In this document: piece after piece, positions 8,073 to 17,268 of the stretch
Layout of the letters: each line of letters begins with the position of its first letter
Position numbering within the stretch: position 1 is the stretch's first letter
DNA from: Prolixibacteraceae bacterium
GTDB lineage: Bacteria > Bacteroidota > Bacteroidia > Bacteroidales > Prolixibacteraceae
NCBI GenBank assembly: GCA_009773765.1
Contig: WTWZ01000001.1
Coordinates: forward strand, 1 to 64,000
Reading direction: 5' to 3'
DNA: 64,000 nucleotides
The notes under the pieces: generated by a model
Told to the model about the DNA's origin: nothing
Seen by the model: only the letters and a program-made list of their open reading frames with translations
Database searches by the model: none
Position numbers and translations under genes: made by a program

Positions 8073-11000
8073 TTGTTTTTTACAAACTGGATGATTTCTT
8101 TCAGCATGTAACCGGCTGTTTCAACATTGAAAACATTCGGAAAGGCGAGTGTTAATTTATGATTTGTTTCTTTTAATTTTCCATTTCCGGTTTTTTGAAT
8201 GTACTGCACAATTTTGAGAAAATCAGCCGATTGGTAAAATTTCGATTGCTGGTCGGAAACAAAATAGCAAATCATATTTTTATTTTTGAGTATGATTTTT
8301 TCCATTCCCAGTTCGATTGCTTTCCAGCGCAAACGCACAACTTCGAGCAGTTCCACACTTTCCTGCGGCATCTTTCCGAACCTGTCGATCAGGCCGGTTT
8401 TAAACAGGTCCAGTTGATCTACGTTTTCGAGGTTGTCCAGTTCGCGGTATAGCAACATTCGTTCTGAAGTTCCGCTGATATAATCATCCGGGAAAAGCAG
8501 TTCCATGTCGGTATCAATCTGGCAGTCGTTTACATAGTTTAGTTTCAGGAAAGCCTGCGTTTGTTTCTGGCCTTCCTCGTCGAACAATCCGGCAAATTCT
8601 TCCTGTTTCAGTTCCTGAACAGCTTCGTTCAAAATGCGGTGGTATGTTTCGAACCCAATATCGGCAATAAAACCGCTTTGCTCGGCCCCCATCATATTTC
8701 CGGCGCCGCGAATGTCGAGGTCCTGCATGGAAATGCTAAAGCCGCTTCCCAAATCCGAAAACTCTTCGATGGCTTTTAAACGGCGGCGGGCATCGGCATT
8801 TACAGTTGCAAGCGGCGGCGTAATCAGATAGCAGAATGCTTTTTTATTGGAGCGTCCTACCCTTCCGCGCAACTGGTGCAAATCGCTTAACCCAAAATTT
8901 TCGGCGTGGTTTATAATAATGGTGTTGGCGTTTGGAATATCGAGCCCCGATTCGATAATTGTGGTGGCAATCAATACATCGAAGTAGCCATTGATAAAGT
9001 CGAGCATTATTTTTTCCAGTTTGTGCCCATCCATCTGTCCATGGCCCACTCCGGTTTTAACCCCCGGAACAATCCGTTTAATGGCGGCTTCCACTTCGTA
9101 TATATTTTGTACGCGGTTGTGGATAAAGAAAACCTGGCCGTTTCGATCAACTTCGTAAGTAATTGCCTCGCGTATCAACTGTTCGTTAAAGCCATGCACT
9201 TCGGTGGTTATTGGAATGCGGTTGGGTGGCGGTGTTTGAATAATAGACAAATCGCGGGCGCCCATTAGCGAAAATTGCAAAGTGCGCGGAATTGGGGTCG
9301 CAGTGAGTGTTAATGTATCCACATTTATTTTGAACTGCTTCAGCTTTTCTTTTACCGAAACGCCAAACTTCTGTTCCTCGTCAATAATCAGCAACCCCAG
9401 GTTTTTAAACTTTACATCCTGGCTCACCAACCGGTGTGTGCCGATGATGACATCGATTTTTCCATTAACAAGATCTTTTAACGTTTCTTTCGCTTCTGCC
9501 GGAGATTTTAACCTGCTTACATATTCAATCCTGACCGGGAAATTCTCCAGCCGATCAGAGAATGTTTTAAAATGCTGGAGCGCCAAAATGGTGGTCGGCA
9601 CCAGAACCGCCACCTGTTTGCTGTCGGCAACTGCTTTAAAAGCTGCCCTGATTGCTATTTCAGTTTTTCCAAAACCCACATCGCCACAAACCAGCCGGTC
9701 CATCGGAATGGGTTTTTCCATGTCCTGCTTCACGGCAATTGTGGCTTTTTCCTGATCGGGCGTGTCTTCGTAAATAAACGATGCTTCAAGTTCGGTTTGT
9801 AAATACGTGTCGGGCGAAAATGCAAATCCTTCTTCGCTCCTTCTTCGGGCGTATAATGCAATCAATTCTTTGGCAATATCCTTAACTTTTGCCTTGGTGC
9901 GGCTTTTCAGTTTTTGCCATGCGCCGCTGCCCAGTTTGTTAATGTTGGGTTCAGTTCCTTCTTTTCCCTTAAATTTCGAAATGCGGTGCAGCGAATGGAT
10001 GCTTACCAGCAGCGAATCGTTGTCCTTGTAAACCAGTCGGATTGCTTCCTGCATTTTTCCGTTTACCTCTGTTTTTACAAGACCGGCAAATTTCCCGATT
10101 CCGTGGTCGATGTGTACCACATAATCGCCCTGGTGCAGCATATTTAGTTCTTTCAACGAAAGGGCTTCGCGTTCAGCTTTTCGGGTTTTCAGCTTAAAAC
10201 GGTGGTAACGCTCAAAAATCTGGTGGTCGGTGTAGCAGCAAATTTTCAGGGCGTGGTCGATAAAACCTTCGTGCAAAACAAAGTTGACCGGGTTAAACTT
10301 TACATTTACTTTGGTATCGTTGAAAATGGATTGTAAACGTTCTATTTGTTTTTCCTGGTTCGAGAGAATAAAAATTTCGTACCCGTTTTTACTGTATTCC
10401 GAAAGATTTTCGCCAAGCAATTCAAAATTTTTGTTTAAAACGGGTTGTTTTGAATTGGAAAATTCAAGACCGGCAGTAGTTTCAAAAGCCAGATCGGTAC
10501 CCAATTCAAAAACTGTATTTTTCTGTATTTGTGATTTTAAAACCTGCCCTGAAACAATTTCTTCATGGCTTTGCCCTTCATTTGACTTAGTCAGTATCGT
10601 TTGCCGGTGAATATCGTTAACATGGTCGAAAAACTGGTTCAGGTTGTTGCCAAACCAAACGCTTTCGGTTTGGAAGAATTCGGCAAACGATACAAAGGCG
10701 CCCGCAATATTTCTGTTTTGAATATTGGGTACAATGGTTATATTGTCGAGTGAGCCTTTGGAAATCTGGTTTTCGATATTAAAACTTCGGATTGATTCAA
10801 CCTCATCGCCAAAAAAGTCGAGCCGGTAAGGATCTTCGTTCGAAAACGAAAATACATCGACAATGCTTCCACGAACCGAAAACTGGCCTGGTTCATAAAC
10901 ATACTCAACCCTTTCAAAACCATATTCATACAAAAACTCGTTGATAAAGTCGGTCGAAATTTTATCGCCTTTTTTAACCCAGAGTGTGTTGGTTTTTAAT

Positions 11001-11431
11001 CCCGGTTGTGAGATCACAGTTTCAACCAGCGCCTCCGGATAGGATACGATTATGTATGGTTTTTCGTTTAATGAAATTTTATTCAGCACTTCGGTGCGCT
11101 GAACAATATTTTCCTGTTCGGTTTGCCCGTATTGTACCGAACGTTTGTACGAAGATGGGAAAAACAGTGTGTTTTCAGTGAAGCCGAGATTATTTAAATC
11201 GTCGTAAAAATAGGCTGCTTCCTCCCTGTCGTTCAGCAGAATAGTAAAACTTTTTGTGGATTTTTGAAAAAGGTTGGCAAGTAATATGGTTTTCGAAGAG
11301 CCAATAAGTCCGCGCAGGTGAATTTTTTCACCCGGGGGGGTATTCAACATTTCAACAATTTTTTTGAAATTTTTATGCCCCTGAAAGTATTTTAGAAACT
11401 GCCCCGTTTGCAAGTTCTGAATTTTTGGCAA
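8069..11431 (-). CDS. mfd: Transcription-repair coupling factor Mfd
   Basis: The ~1120-residue DNA translocase removes stalled RNA polymerase and recruits UvrA. Visible parts in order: degenerate UvrB-like N-terminal module, CarD-like RNA-polymerase-interaction domain (LHQGDYVVHIDHGIGKFAGL, ~residue 430), RecG-like helicase motor with Walker A GDVGFGKTEIAIRAAF, DEEQ box (LLIIDEEQKFG), TATPIPRTLQ and QLRGRVGRS, and a C-terminal TRCF domain. No ATG occurs before residue 28. The given start is a TTG and overlaps a TATCTTTG promoter-like box at 11436-11429 (minus strand), so the real start may be the TTG at 11413 (residue 7). The 3' end overlaps the M23 gene by 4 bases. Confidence 0.95.
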   Translation of the reverse strand: MPKIQNLQTGQFLKYFQGHKNFKKIVEMLNTPPGEKIHLRGLIGSSKTILLANLFQKSTKSFTILLNDREEAAYFYDDLNNLGFTENTLFFPSSYKRSVQYGQTEQENIVQRTEVLNKISLNEKPYIIVSYPEALVETVISQPGLKTNTLWVKKGDKISTDFINEFLYEYGFERVEYVYEPGQFSVRGSIVDVFSFSNEDPYRLDFFGDEVESIRSFNIENQISKGSLDNITIVPNIQNRNIAGAFVSFAEFFQTESVWFGNNLNQFFDHVNDIHRQTILTKSNEGQSHEEIVSGQVLKSQIQKNTVFELGTDLAFETTAGLEFSNSKQPVLNKNFELLGENLSEYSKNGYEIFILSNQEKQIERLQSIFNDTKVNVKFNPVNFVLHEGFIDHALKICCYTDHQIFERYHRFKLKTRKAEREALSLKELNMLHQGDYVVHIDHGIGKFAGLVKTEVNGKMQEAIRLVYKDNDSLLVSIHSLHRISKFKGKEGTEPNINKLGSGAWQKLKSRTKAKVKDIAKELIALYARRRSEEGFAFSPDTYLQTELEASFIYEDTPDQEKATIAVKQDMEKPIPMDRLVCGDVGFGKTEIAIRAAFKAVADSKQVAVLVPTTILALQHFKTFSDRLENFPVRIEYVSRLKSPAEAKETLKDLVNGKIDVIIGTHRLVSQDVKFKNLGLLIIDEEQKFGVSVKEKLKQFKINVDTLTLTATPIPRTLQFSLMGARDLSIIQTPPPNRIPITTEVHGFNEQLIREAITYEVDRNGQVFFIHNRVQNIYEVEAAIKRIVPGVKTGVGHGQMDGHKLEKIMLDFINGYFDVLIATTIIESGLDIPNANTIIINHAENFGLSDLHQLRGRVGRSNKKAFCYLITPPLATVNADARRRLKAIEEFSDLGSGFSISMQDLDIRGAGNMMGAEQSGFIADIGFETYHRILNEAVQELKQEEFAGLFDEEGQKQTQAFLKLNYVNDCQIDTDMELLFPDDYISGTSERMLLYRELDNLENVDQLDLFKTGLIDRFGKMPQESVELLEVVRLRWKAIELGMEKIILKNKNMICYFVSDQQSKFYQSADFLKIVQYIQKTGNGKLKETNHKLTLAFPNVFNVETAGYMLKEIIQFVKNN

Positions 11432-11473
11432 AGATATGGGTTTTTGCGGTTTTTAAATTCTGATAAACGGAAT

Positions 11474-11496
11474 AAAAAAGGGGCAAAATCTGCCCC
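11474..11496 (-). terminator. Rho-independent terminator
   Basis: On the minus strand GGGGCA-GATTT-TGCCCC is followed by TTTTTT. It lies just after the stop of the small secreted protein gene and ends the peroxiredoxin/small protein operon before mfd. Confidence 0.85.
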
Positions 11497-11526
11497 TGAA
11501 ATATTGTATTGAGTTAAGTTTTAAAA

Positions 11527-11910
11527 TTACTTTTTGTTTCCATTCATCTGATAAACCATCTTTAAGTTACCTGATTTTGTAAGAACTGCGAAATCATCAA
11601 CCAAAATCTCATCCTCTCCGTCATTATTAAAATCTCCTTTTGCAGTAACTCTGAAGAATGCAAACGGATTGGCCAATTCCATAATCGGATTATCGGGTTC
11701 AACCTTAAATGTAACAATTCTTGTCAGATTCCCGGAGGGTGTTATTTTGATAATTTCAACTCCGGTTAAAAAATATTCTGCCCCACCTGAGACTTTAAGT
11801 GTTAATTCGAAGTTTTCAGTTATTTTTTTCTCAGCCTGGGCTACTACAGTATTCGAACTTAAAACACTGCTTACAAAAACCAAAAGAAAAACTGTTCTAA
11901 ATGTTTTCAT
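11527..11910 (-). CDS. Small secreted protein with Ca-loop-like motif
   Basis: This is a 127-residue protein of unknown role. The start at 11910 gives a signal peptide (MKTFRTVFLLVFVSSVLSS, followed by NTVVAQA); the 16 upstream codons look non-coding. Near the C-terminus DFNNDGEDEILVDDF resembles an FG-GAP/VCBS or EF-hand-like DxNxDG loop, so calcium binding is possible. It follows the peroxiredoxin gene by 44 bases on the same strand and shares its terminator, suggesting cotranscription. No catalytic family recognised. Confidence 0.65.
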   Translation of the reverse strand: MKTFRTVFLLVFVSSVLSSNTVVAQAEKKITENFELTLKVSGGAEYFLTGVEIIKITPSGNLTRIVTFKVEPDNPIMELANPFAFFRVTAKGDFNNDGEDEILVDDFAVLTKSGNLKMVYQMNGNKK

Positions 11911-11954
11911 TTTTAAAAATTTTAGTTTTGGGCTTGTAAACCAATGTAAAAGTA

Positions 11955-12524
11955 TCAAATCTTTTTAATGAAACTTAACACCTCTTCGGTATCTTTTTCA
12001 ACATTCACCTGTTCATTTTTGTATGCAATTTTCCCGTTTTTATCGATTATAAAGGTCCAGCGGCTTGCAGAAACACCCCGAACAAGGTCATAACTATGCC
12101 CGTCAACCTCTTTTGTTATTTTACCGCCATCGCGTAACGGAACTCCAAATGATTTGGCAATTTCGCCCGATTCGTCAGATAACAGTGTAAAATTTAGGTT
12201 TTCAGCTTTCTTGAAGAGTTTTAATCCTTCAACATTATCGCCGCTAACACCAACCACAATTGCATCGGCTGATGATATTTCGGTTTGTAAATCGCGATAG
12301 GCACAGGCTTGTTTTGTGCAACCGCCAGTCATTGCTGCCGGATAAAAGTAAACCACAATGTATTTTTTGCCGATGTAATTATTTACATCCCAGGTTTTTC
12401 CGTTGTCGGCCAAGGTTTTAAACAGTGGGGCTTTATCGCCAACATTCATTACATTCTGATTTTGGGCAAACGATAAAACCGATATTGCCATTAACAGTAC
12501 TGAAGAAAAAATTAGTCGTTTCAT
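11955..12524 (-). CDS. Exported BCP/PrxQ-type peroxiredoxin
   Basis: This 189-residue thiol peroxidase has an N-terminal signal peptide (LIFSSVLLMAISVLSFAQ) that predicts export to the periplasm, unusual for the mostly cytosolic BCP group. The active site is YPAAMTGGCTKQAC: the PxxxTxxC signature with peroxidatic Cys69 and a Cys five residues later (Cys74), as in PrxQ proteins that form an intramolecular disulphide. The AhpC/TSA fold continues through GVSGDN and RWTFIIDKNGKI. It probably reduces peroxides using a periplasmic thioredoxin-like partner. First gene of a two-gene unit, divergent from the amidase gene. Confidence 0.87.
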   Translation of the reverse strand: MKRLIFSSVLLMAISVLSFAQNQNVMNVGDKAPLFKTLADNGKTWDVNNYIGKKYIVVYFYPAAMTGGCTKQACAYRDLQTEISSADAIVVGVSGDNVEGLKLFKKAENLNFTLLSDESGEIAKSFGVPLRDGGKITKEVDGHSYDLVRGVSASRWTFIIDKNGKIAYKNEQVNVEKDTEEVLSFIKKI

Positions 12525-12607
12525 TTTTTATATTTTAGTTTTTACTGTTAAACAAGATTTTTAGAGAAATGTTTCTTTATCTTCATGGCAAATCAAAAAA
12601 AAATAAA

Positions 12608-14212
12608 ATGAAACGCCGTACATTCTTCAAAACCACCGCATTAAGCGGTTCTGTGGTTGCACTTACAGGGATTTCTGCCTGCGCGCAACAATCGCAAACT
12701 TTGCCTGCAAAACCCGATTTCGCCGATTTCGATCTGAACGAAATAACCATTGATGAGTTACAGCAAAAAATGGGTTCAGGAGAATTAACCTCCGAATCCA
12801 TTTGTCAAAAATATCTTGACCGCATTGCACTGGTTGACCCGGTTTTAAGATCGGTAATTGAAATTAATCCCGATACACTGGAAATTGCAAAAAAGCTCGA
12901 TGAAGAAAGAAAAGCCGGAAAGGTTCGCGGACCCATGCACGGTATTCCTGTTTTAATTAAGGATAACATCGACACATTCGATAAAATGCAAACCACTGCT
13001 GGATCGCTGGCGCTGGCAGGGAACATTGCTGAAATTGATGCTTTTATAGTAAAAAGACTGCGCGACGCCGGAGCTGTTTTACTTGGGAAAACCAACCTGA
13101 GCGAGTGGGCTAATTTTCGTTCAACCACTTCGTCAAGCGGTTGGAGTGGCCGGGGCGGACAGGTGCGAAATCCGTTTTGCCTCGACAGAAACCCCTGTGG
13201 CTCAAGTTCAGGCACGGGTGCTGCTGTGGCTGCCAATCTTTGTGCCATTGGAATTGGCACCGAAACAAACGGTTCCATTGTCTGTCCTTCGGGAATTAAC
13301 GGCATTGTTGGTATTAAACCCACGCTTGGAATGTGGAGCCGGCGGGGAATTATTCCAATAGCACACAGCCAGGATACGGCAGGCCCCATGGCGCGTACCG
13401 TGAAAGATGCTGCCATTTTACTGGGCGCGCTTGCCGCTTTCGACCCCACCGACGCCGAAACTCACATTGAAAGGAAAGATCATTTCAGCGATTACACGCA
13501 GTTTTTGGATGAAAACGGATTGAAAGGAATGCGAATCGGGATTGCCTCTGAAATGATTGGTTTTAATGCCAAAGTGGATGAGATTTTTAAGCAAGCTGTT
13601 GAAATTATGAAAGCCAGTGGCGCTGAAATTATTGAAGATTTGAAATTTGAAAACTACCGGAAATGGGGAGATTCTTCATACGAAGTTTTGTTATACGAAT
13701 TCAAAGCCGGTTTAAATAAATATTTACAGGAACACGCTGCCGCACCTGTGAAAAGTTTAGGTGAAATTATTGAATTCAACAAAAAAAATGCTGCCCGTGA
13801 AATGCCCTGGTTTGCCCAGGAGATTTTTGAACAGGCGCAATCCAAAGGCGATTTATCATCTCCTGAATATTTAAAAGCGTTGGCAGATTCGAAACGGTTT
13901 GCCGGTAAGGAAGGAATTGATGCTGTTATGGAAAAACACAATCTGGATGCTGTAATAGCTCAAACCAACGGGCCGGCATGGACTATTGATTGGGTAAATG
14001 GCGACCATTTCAGTGGAGGAAGTTCATCGCCGGCAGCTATTTCGGGCTACCCGAATATTACAGTGCCCATGGGAACTGTTCATGGTTTGCCTGTTGGAAT
14101 CTCGTTTTTTGGCCGTGCCTGGAGCGAACCTAAGTTACTCAAAATAGCATACGCTTTTGAACAGGCAACAAAACACCGCAAAGCACCGGGATTTTTGGAA
14201 ACACTTGCCTGA
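12608..14212 (+). CDS. Amidase-signature family lipoprotein
   Basis: The 534-residue amidase has the Ser-cisSer-Lys triad: Lys118 (IPVLIKDNID), the cis-Ser in CGSSSGTGAA (~199-200), and nucleophile Ser223 (ETNGSIVCPSG). The start at 12608 gives MKRRTFFKTTALSG, a twin-arginine (Tat) motif, then GISAC with a lipobox Cys25. It should therefore be folded in the cytoplasm, exported by Tat and tethered by lipid. Substrate is not predictable; peptide amides or small carboxamides are usual for exported members. It is divergent from the peroxiredoxin gene with an 83-base shared upstream region. Confidence 0.86.
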   Translation: MKRRTFFKTTALSGSVVALTGISACAQQSQTLPAKPDFADFDLNEITIDELQQKMGSGELTSESICQKYLDRIALVDPVLRSVIEINPDTLEIAKKLDEERKAGKVRGPMHGIPVLIKDNIDTFDKMQTTAGSLALAGNIAEIDAFIVKRLRDAGAVLLGKTNLSEWANFRSTTSSSGWSGRGGQVRNPFCLDRNPCGSSSGTGAAVAANLCAIGIGTETNGSIVCPSGINGIVGIKPTLGMWSRRGIIPIAHSQDTAGPMARTVKDAAILLGALAAFDPTDAETHIERKDHFSDYTQFLDENGLKGMRIGIASEMIGFNAKVDEIFKQAVEIMKASGAEIIEDLKFENYRKWGDSSYEVLLYEFKAGLNKYLQEHAAAPVKSLGEIIEFNKKNAAREMPWFAQEIFEQAQSKGDLSSPEYLKALADSKRFAGKEGIDAVMEKHNLDAVIAQTNGPAWTIDWVNGDHFSGGSSSPAAISGYPNITVPMGTVHGLPVGISFFGRAWSEPKLLKIAYAFEQATKHRKAPGFLETLA

Positions 14213-14218
14213 TTAGGA

Positions 14219-14287
14219 CTTTGAGTTTCCCAACTCAAAGTTTTGCTTTCATTAAGTTTGAAAAACATGGACTTTGGAAAGTCCATG
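14219..14287. repeat. Palindrome family A, paired copies
   Basis: The first hairpin, 14219-14240: CTTTGAGTT/AACTCAAAG with a TCCC loop, 7 bases after the amidase stop. The second, 14266-14287: CATGGACTTT/AAAGTCCATG around GG, a perfect 10-bp stem. The pair resembles REP-type twin hairpins. No T-run follows either. Confidence 0.7.
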
Positions 14288-14357
14288 TCCTGTGAAAAGC
14301 CACGCAACCAAAAATCTCAATATTTTCGTCCTTATAAAGATTTTAGACTGCTTCACC

Positions 14358-14911
14358 GTGAAAACTATTTCTTACTTTTTTGTTCTCGTGTTTTTAACTT
14401 CCTGCCTGGGTGACATTGAAAGTTACAAGAATAATCTGAAATCAGACATTGAAATATACATTGTAAAAGAAGGCCAACTCAATGTTTATGATGCGGATGT
14501 TGACCTGAACTCGCTGAAACTTGAAACTCAGCCCTGGGTTAAAAACAGCGAAATCGAATTGTATGACTGGTCATCACATACGTTTTTTTAAATACCGAAA
14601 AGGAAAAAGAGAAATATTCAGGACGGCATTTTGTTGTGGTTTCGGGCAATGAACGATTATTTATTGGGGTGTTTTTCCCGATGTTAATGTCATCAATCCC
14701 GCAGATGCCATCAATTATTGCTGAAAACGGTATTTTAAATTAAACCCGGGAGAGAAAATGATAAGAGAAGTCGAACTTTCCAATTTCCATTCCATCCCGT
14801 TGGGCAAAGTAAAATGCTCATTTTCATTTCCGGGTTCGATATTAAAATCGGGGGAATGGAAAAATATGGCTTGGTGATTATTATAATGAAAAGGAATTGG
14901 TGATTGAATAA
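14358..14911 (+). pseudogene. Lipoprotein gene broken by about three frameshifts
   Basis: A GTG at 14358 opens VKTISYFFVLVFLTSCLGD, a lipoprotein signal with lipobox Cys. The frame stops at 14591 after YDWSSHTFF. Sense continues in the next frame across a T7 run (about 14583-14589): LNTEKEKEKYSGRHFVVVSG, then IGVFFPM. A second shift near 14731 leads to KLNPGEKMIREVELSNFHSI, then GKVKCSFSFPGS. A third near the A-run 14860-14864 leads to WLGDYYNEKELVIE and a TAA at 14909. Protein-like composition across all four segments indicates a decaying gene of about 185 codons rather than chance frames. The family is not recognised. Each shift is at or beside a homopolymer run, so sequencing error must be excluded. 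Confidence 0.72.
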
Positions 14912-14918
14912 TCCGGGA

Positions 14919-14970
14919 GCCGGGCATTCCAAAGCCCGGCATTAATCTGCGACTTTGGAAAGTTAAAGTT
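14919..14970. repeat. Palindrome family A, degenerate pair
   Basis: 14919-14940: GCCGGGC/GCCCGGC around ATTCCAAA, one mismatch from a longer stem and with a G/C-rich outer arm. 14951-14970: gactttggaaagttaaagtt, a half-decayed copy that opens the conserved leader of the receptor gene. Confidence 0.6.
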
Positions 14971-15045
14971 TAGCAATTCATCCCCAAATATTAACAGTTC
15001 AGTAACCTTATTTTTTTCAAGAGCCCACTTCGCTTCAACTTTGAG
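14951..15045 (+). promoter_or_regulatory. Upstream region shared with the TPR gene at 18223
   Basis: Ordered blocks match those at 18081-18180: a CTTTGGAAAG palindrome remnant, TTCATCCC, AACAGTTC(A/G)GT-AC, and CAACTTTGA. The distance from AACAGTTC (14993) to CAACTTTG (15036) is 43 bases in both regions. CAACTTTG differs by one base from the TAnnTTTG -7 element of Bacteroidota and lies 55 bases before the receptor ATG. This suggests a common promoter and regulator or a duplicated leader; no clear -33 TTG is seen. Confidence 0.5.
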
Positions 15046-15090
15046 TTGTCAAAAGTTCACTAACAGAATTTATTTTGAAAACTCAAAGCC

Positions 15091-17223
15091 ATGAAAACAA
15101 TTCTAACAATAATTCTTTCAGTTTCGTTTTTTACAATGCAGGCTCAAAACCGCATCAGCGGGAAAGCCGTCACAGAAAAAGGCGAACCACTACCCGGAGT
15201 GAATATTTTTATCGAAAATACATACGACGGCGCCAGTTCAGATGCTGATGGTAATTTCAGTTTTACCACGTCCGAAACAGGTTTGAAAACATTGAAAGCC
15301 ACTTTTATCGGATTTAAACCCTGGCAAAAAGAACTGAACATCACCGAAAACATTCAGGTTGAAATTGAACTGAAAGAAAGTGTAAACACGCTTAATTCCG
15401 TGACCATCACTGCCGGAAGTTTTGCCGCTGCCGACGAAAGCCGCGCCTCGAAAATGGAACCGCTCGATATTTATACAACCGCCAGCGCCAATGCCGATGT
15501 AATGGCAGCCGTGCGTACCATGCCCGGCACGCAGGCCGCTGCCGACGACGGCCGGCTGATGGTGCGCGGCGGCGATGTTTACGAAACAAAAACTTACATC
15601 GACGGGCTGATTGCGGCAAAACCATATTATTCGAAAACCCCTGATATTGCAACCCGAGGCAGGTTCGCCCCTTCGCTTTTCAATGGGGTAATGTTTAACA
15701 CTGGCGGCTACTCTGCTGAATACGGACAAGCGCTTTCGTCGGTTTTAATTTTGAACTCGAACGATTTGGCAGAAGAAGATGTTACCGGAATTTCGATTAT
15801 GACGATAGGCGCCGAAGCAAGCACTGCGCAGCGAATGAAGAATTCATCGGTGGGTTTAACAGGCAGTTACACCAACCTGATTTGGTACGACAATCTTTTT
15901 AACAGTTCGGTGGATTGGGAAAAGCCGGTTGAAGCGGTGAACGGAACCGCAGTTTACCGCTACAAAACCAAATCGAACGGGATGTTTAAAGGCTATTTTA
16001 CTGCCGATTATGGCAATTTATCTTACAATATTCCAACCGCAACAGAAAAACAGCAGATGTTAATTACAAACCGTGGATTGACCACTTACTCAAACTTTTT
16101 GTTCCGCGACTGTTTCTCAGAGAAATCGTGTTACAAAATCGGAGTTTCGGTTACCACTGAGAACAATAAACTTGGATTATACACTGTTTCACTGAATACC
16201 ATTGAACTCAATGTGGAAACCCGTTTCACAGTCGTTCATGATGTTTCGGAAGAAGTAAAAATTACCTGGGGCGCTAACGAAACTTTCAACCGGTTTAATG
16301 AAGATTATATTTTATACCAGGGTCAAACTTACTCAACTGATTTTGCAGATCATCTGTTTGGCGGATTTTTTGAAAGCGAAATCAAATTCACAAAAAACCT
16401 TGCAATTCGCCCCGGGTTGCGGTCTGAATATTCATCGGTTATCAACAAATGGAACCTGGCTCCCCGCTTTGCAGTTGCATTGAAAACCGGAAAAGAAGCT
16501 CAAATTTCGGGTACTTGGGGATTGTATCATCAAACTCCTCAATCTGAATACCTGAAGCTCTACACCAATCTTGATTTTGAAAAAGCAATGCACTGCATTT
16601 TAAGTTACCAGTATGGAAAAGTATCAGAAAGATTGTTTCGTGCCGAAGCTTACTATAAAACCTACAATGATTTAATTACATGGCAAACAGGAGATTTCGG
16701 ACTGCCAACCAGCCTGAAAAACGATGGGGGCGGTTACGCCGGTGGAATCGATATTTTCTGGCGCGACAGGAAAAGCATCAGCGGTTTCGATTACTGGGTA
16801 ACTTATTCCTATATCGACACAAAACGCAAATACCAAAACTTTCCTGAACAGGCAACTCCCGGTTTTATTTCTGATCACACTTTTTCGGTGGTTGGGAAAT
16901 ACTGGCTTCATAAAATAAATACACTTGCAGGCGCTTCATTTACTGCTGCAAGTGGCCGGCCATATAACGATCCAAATTCTTCAGGTTTTATGAAAGAAAA
17001 ATTAAAAGCATACATCGATCTTAGCCTCAATCTCAGTCACATTTTTTATATAGGCAACCAGTATTCGGTATTATATTGCTCGGTAAACAATGTACTTGGA
17101 AACGATAATGTGCTAAGTTACCGCCCCGCCGGAATTGCCGATGCACAGGGAAATTATTCGCTTATTCCTGTAAAAAGAGATTTGAAAAGGTTTGTATTTA
17201 TTGGGTTGTTTTTGAATTTTTAG
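15091..17223 (+). CDS. TonB-dependent outer-membrane receptor with CarboxypepD_reg-like domain
   Basis: A 710-residue outer-membrane protein. It has a signal peptide (MKTILTIILSVSFFTMQAQ), a carboxypeptidase-regulatory-like beta-sandwich (~20-105; KGEPLPGVNIFIENTYDG), a plug domain (~110-220; AAVRTMPGTQAAADDGRLMV) and a beta-barrel ending in aromatic FIGLFLNF. The length is shorter than SusC proteins (~1000) and no SusD follows, so it is a non-Sus receptor; ligand unknown. Its upstream region matches that of the TPR-protein gene at 18223, suggesting that the two were once neighbours or are co-regulated, possibly by the LytS/LytTR pair downstream. Confidence 0.85.
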   Translation: MKTILTIILSVSFFTMQAQNRISGKAVTEKGEPLPGVNIFIENTYDGASSDADGNFSFTTSETGLKTLKATFIGFKPWQKELNITENIQVEIELKESVNTLNSVTITAGSFAAADESRASKMEPLDIYTTASANADVMAAVRTMPGTQAAADDGRLMVRGGDVYETKTYIDGLIAAKPYYSKTPDIATRGRFAPSLFNGVMFNTGGYSAEYGQALSSVLILNSNDLAEEDVTGISIMTIGAEASTAQRMKNSSVGLTGSYTNLIWYDNLFNSSVDWEKPVEAVNGTAVYRYKTKSNGMFKGYFTADYGNLSYNIPTATEKQQMLITNRGLTTYSNFLFRDCFSEKSCYKIGVSVTTENNKLGLYTVSLNTIELNVETRFTVVHDVSEEVKITWGANETFNRFNEDYILYQGQTYSTDFADHLFGGFFESEIKFTKNLAIRPGLRSEYSSVINKWNLAPRFAVALKTGKEAQISGTWGLYHQTPQSEYLKLYTNLDFEKAMHCILSYQYGKVSERLFRAEAYYKTYNDLITWQTGDFGLPTSLKNDGGGYAGGIDIFWRDRKSISGFDYWVTYSYIDTKRKYQNFPEQATPGFISDHTFSVVGKYWLHKINTLAGASFTAASGRPYNDPNSSGFMKEKLKAYIDLSLNLSHIFYIGNQYSVLYCSVNNVLGNDNVLSYRPAGIADAQGNYSLIPVKRDLKRFVFIGLFLNF

Positions 17224-17226
17224 GGA

Positions 17227-17248
17227 CTTTGACTTTCCAAAGTCAAAG
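17227..17248. repeat. Palindrome family A copy after receptor gene
   Basis: CTTTGACTTT/AAAGTCAAAG around CC, a perfect 10-bp stem that begins four bases after the receptor stop codon. No T-run follows, but as a strong stem it could protect the mRNA 3' end. Confidence 0.7.
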
Positions 17249-17268
17249 ATTCACCGAATAAATACTCA

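Noticed and set aside
8195-10610. Many long plus-strand frames opposite mfd
   Set aside because: Composition typical of antisense frames and no family signature; mfd covers the region fully.
14274-14591. An intact 105-codon gene from the ATG at 14274
   Set aside because: The first 28 codons run through a palindrome element and intergenic DNA; the protein-like part begins with the lipoprotein signal at 14358 and continues in other frames, so a pseudogene fits better.
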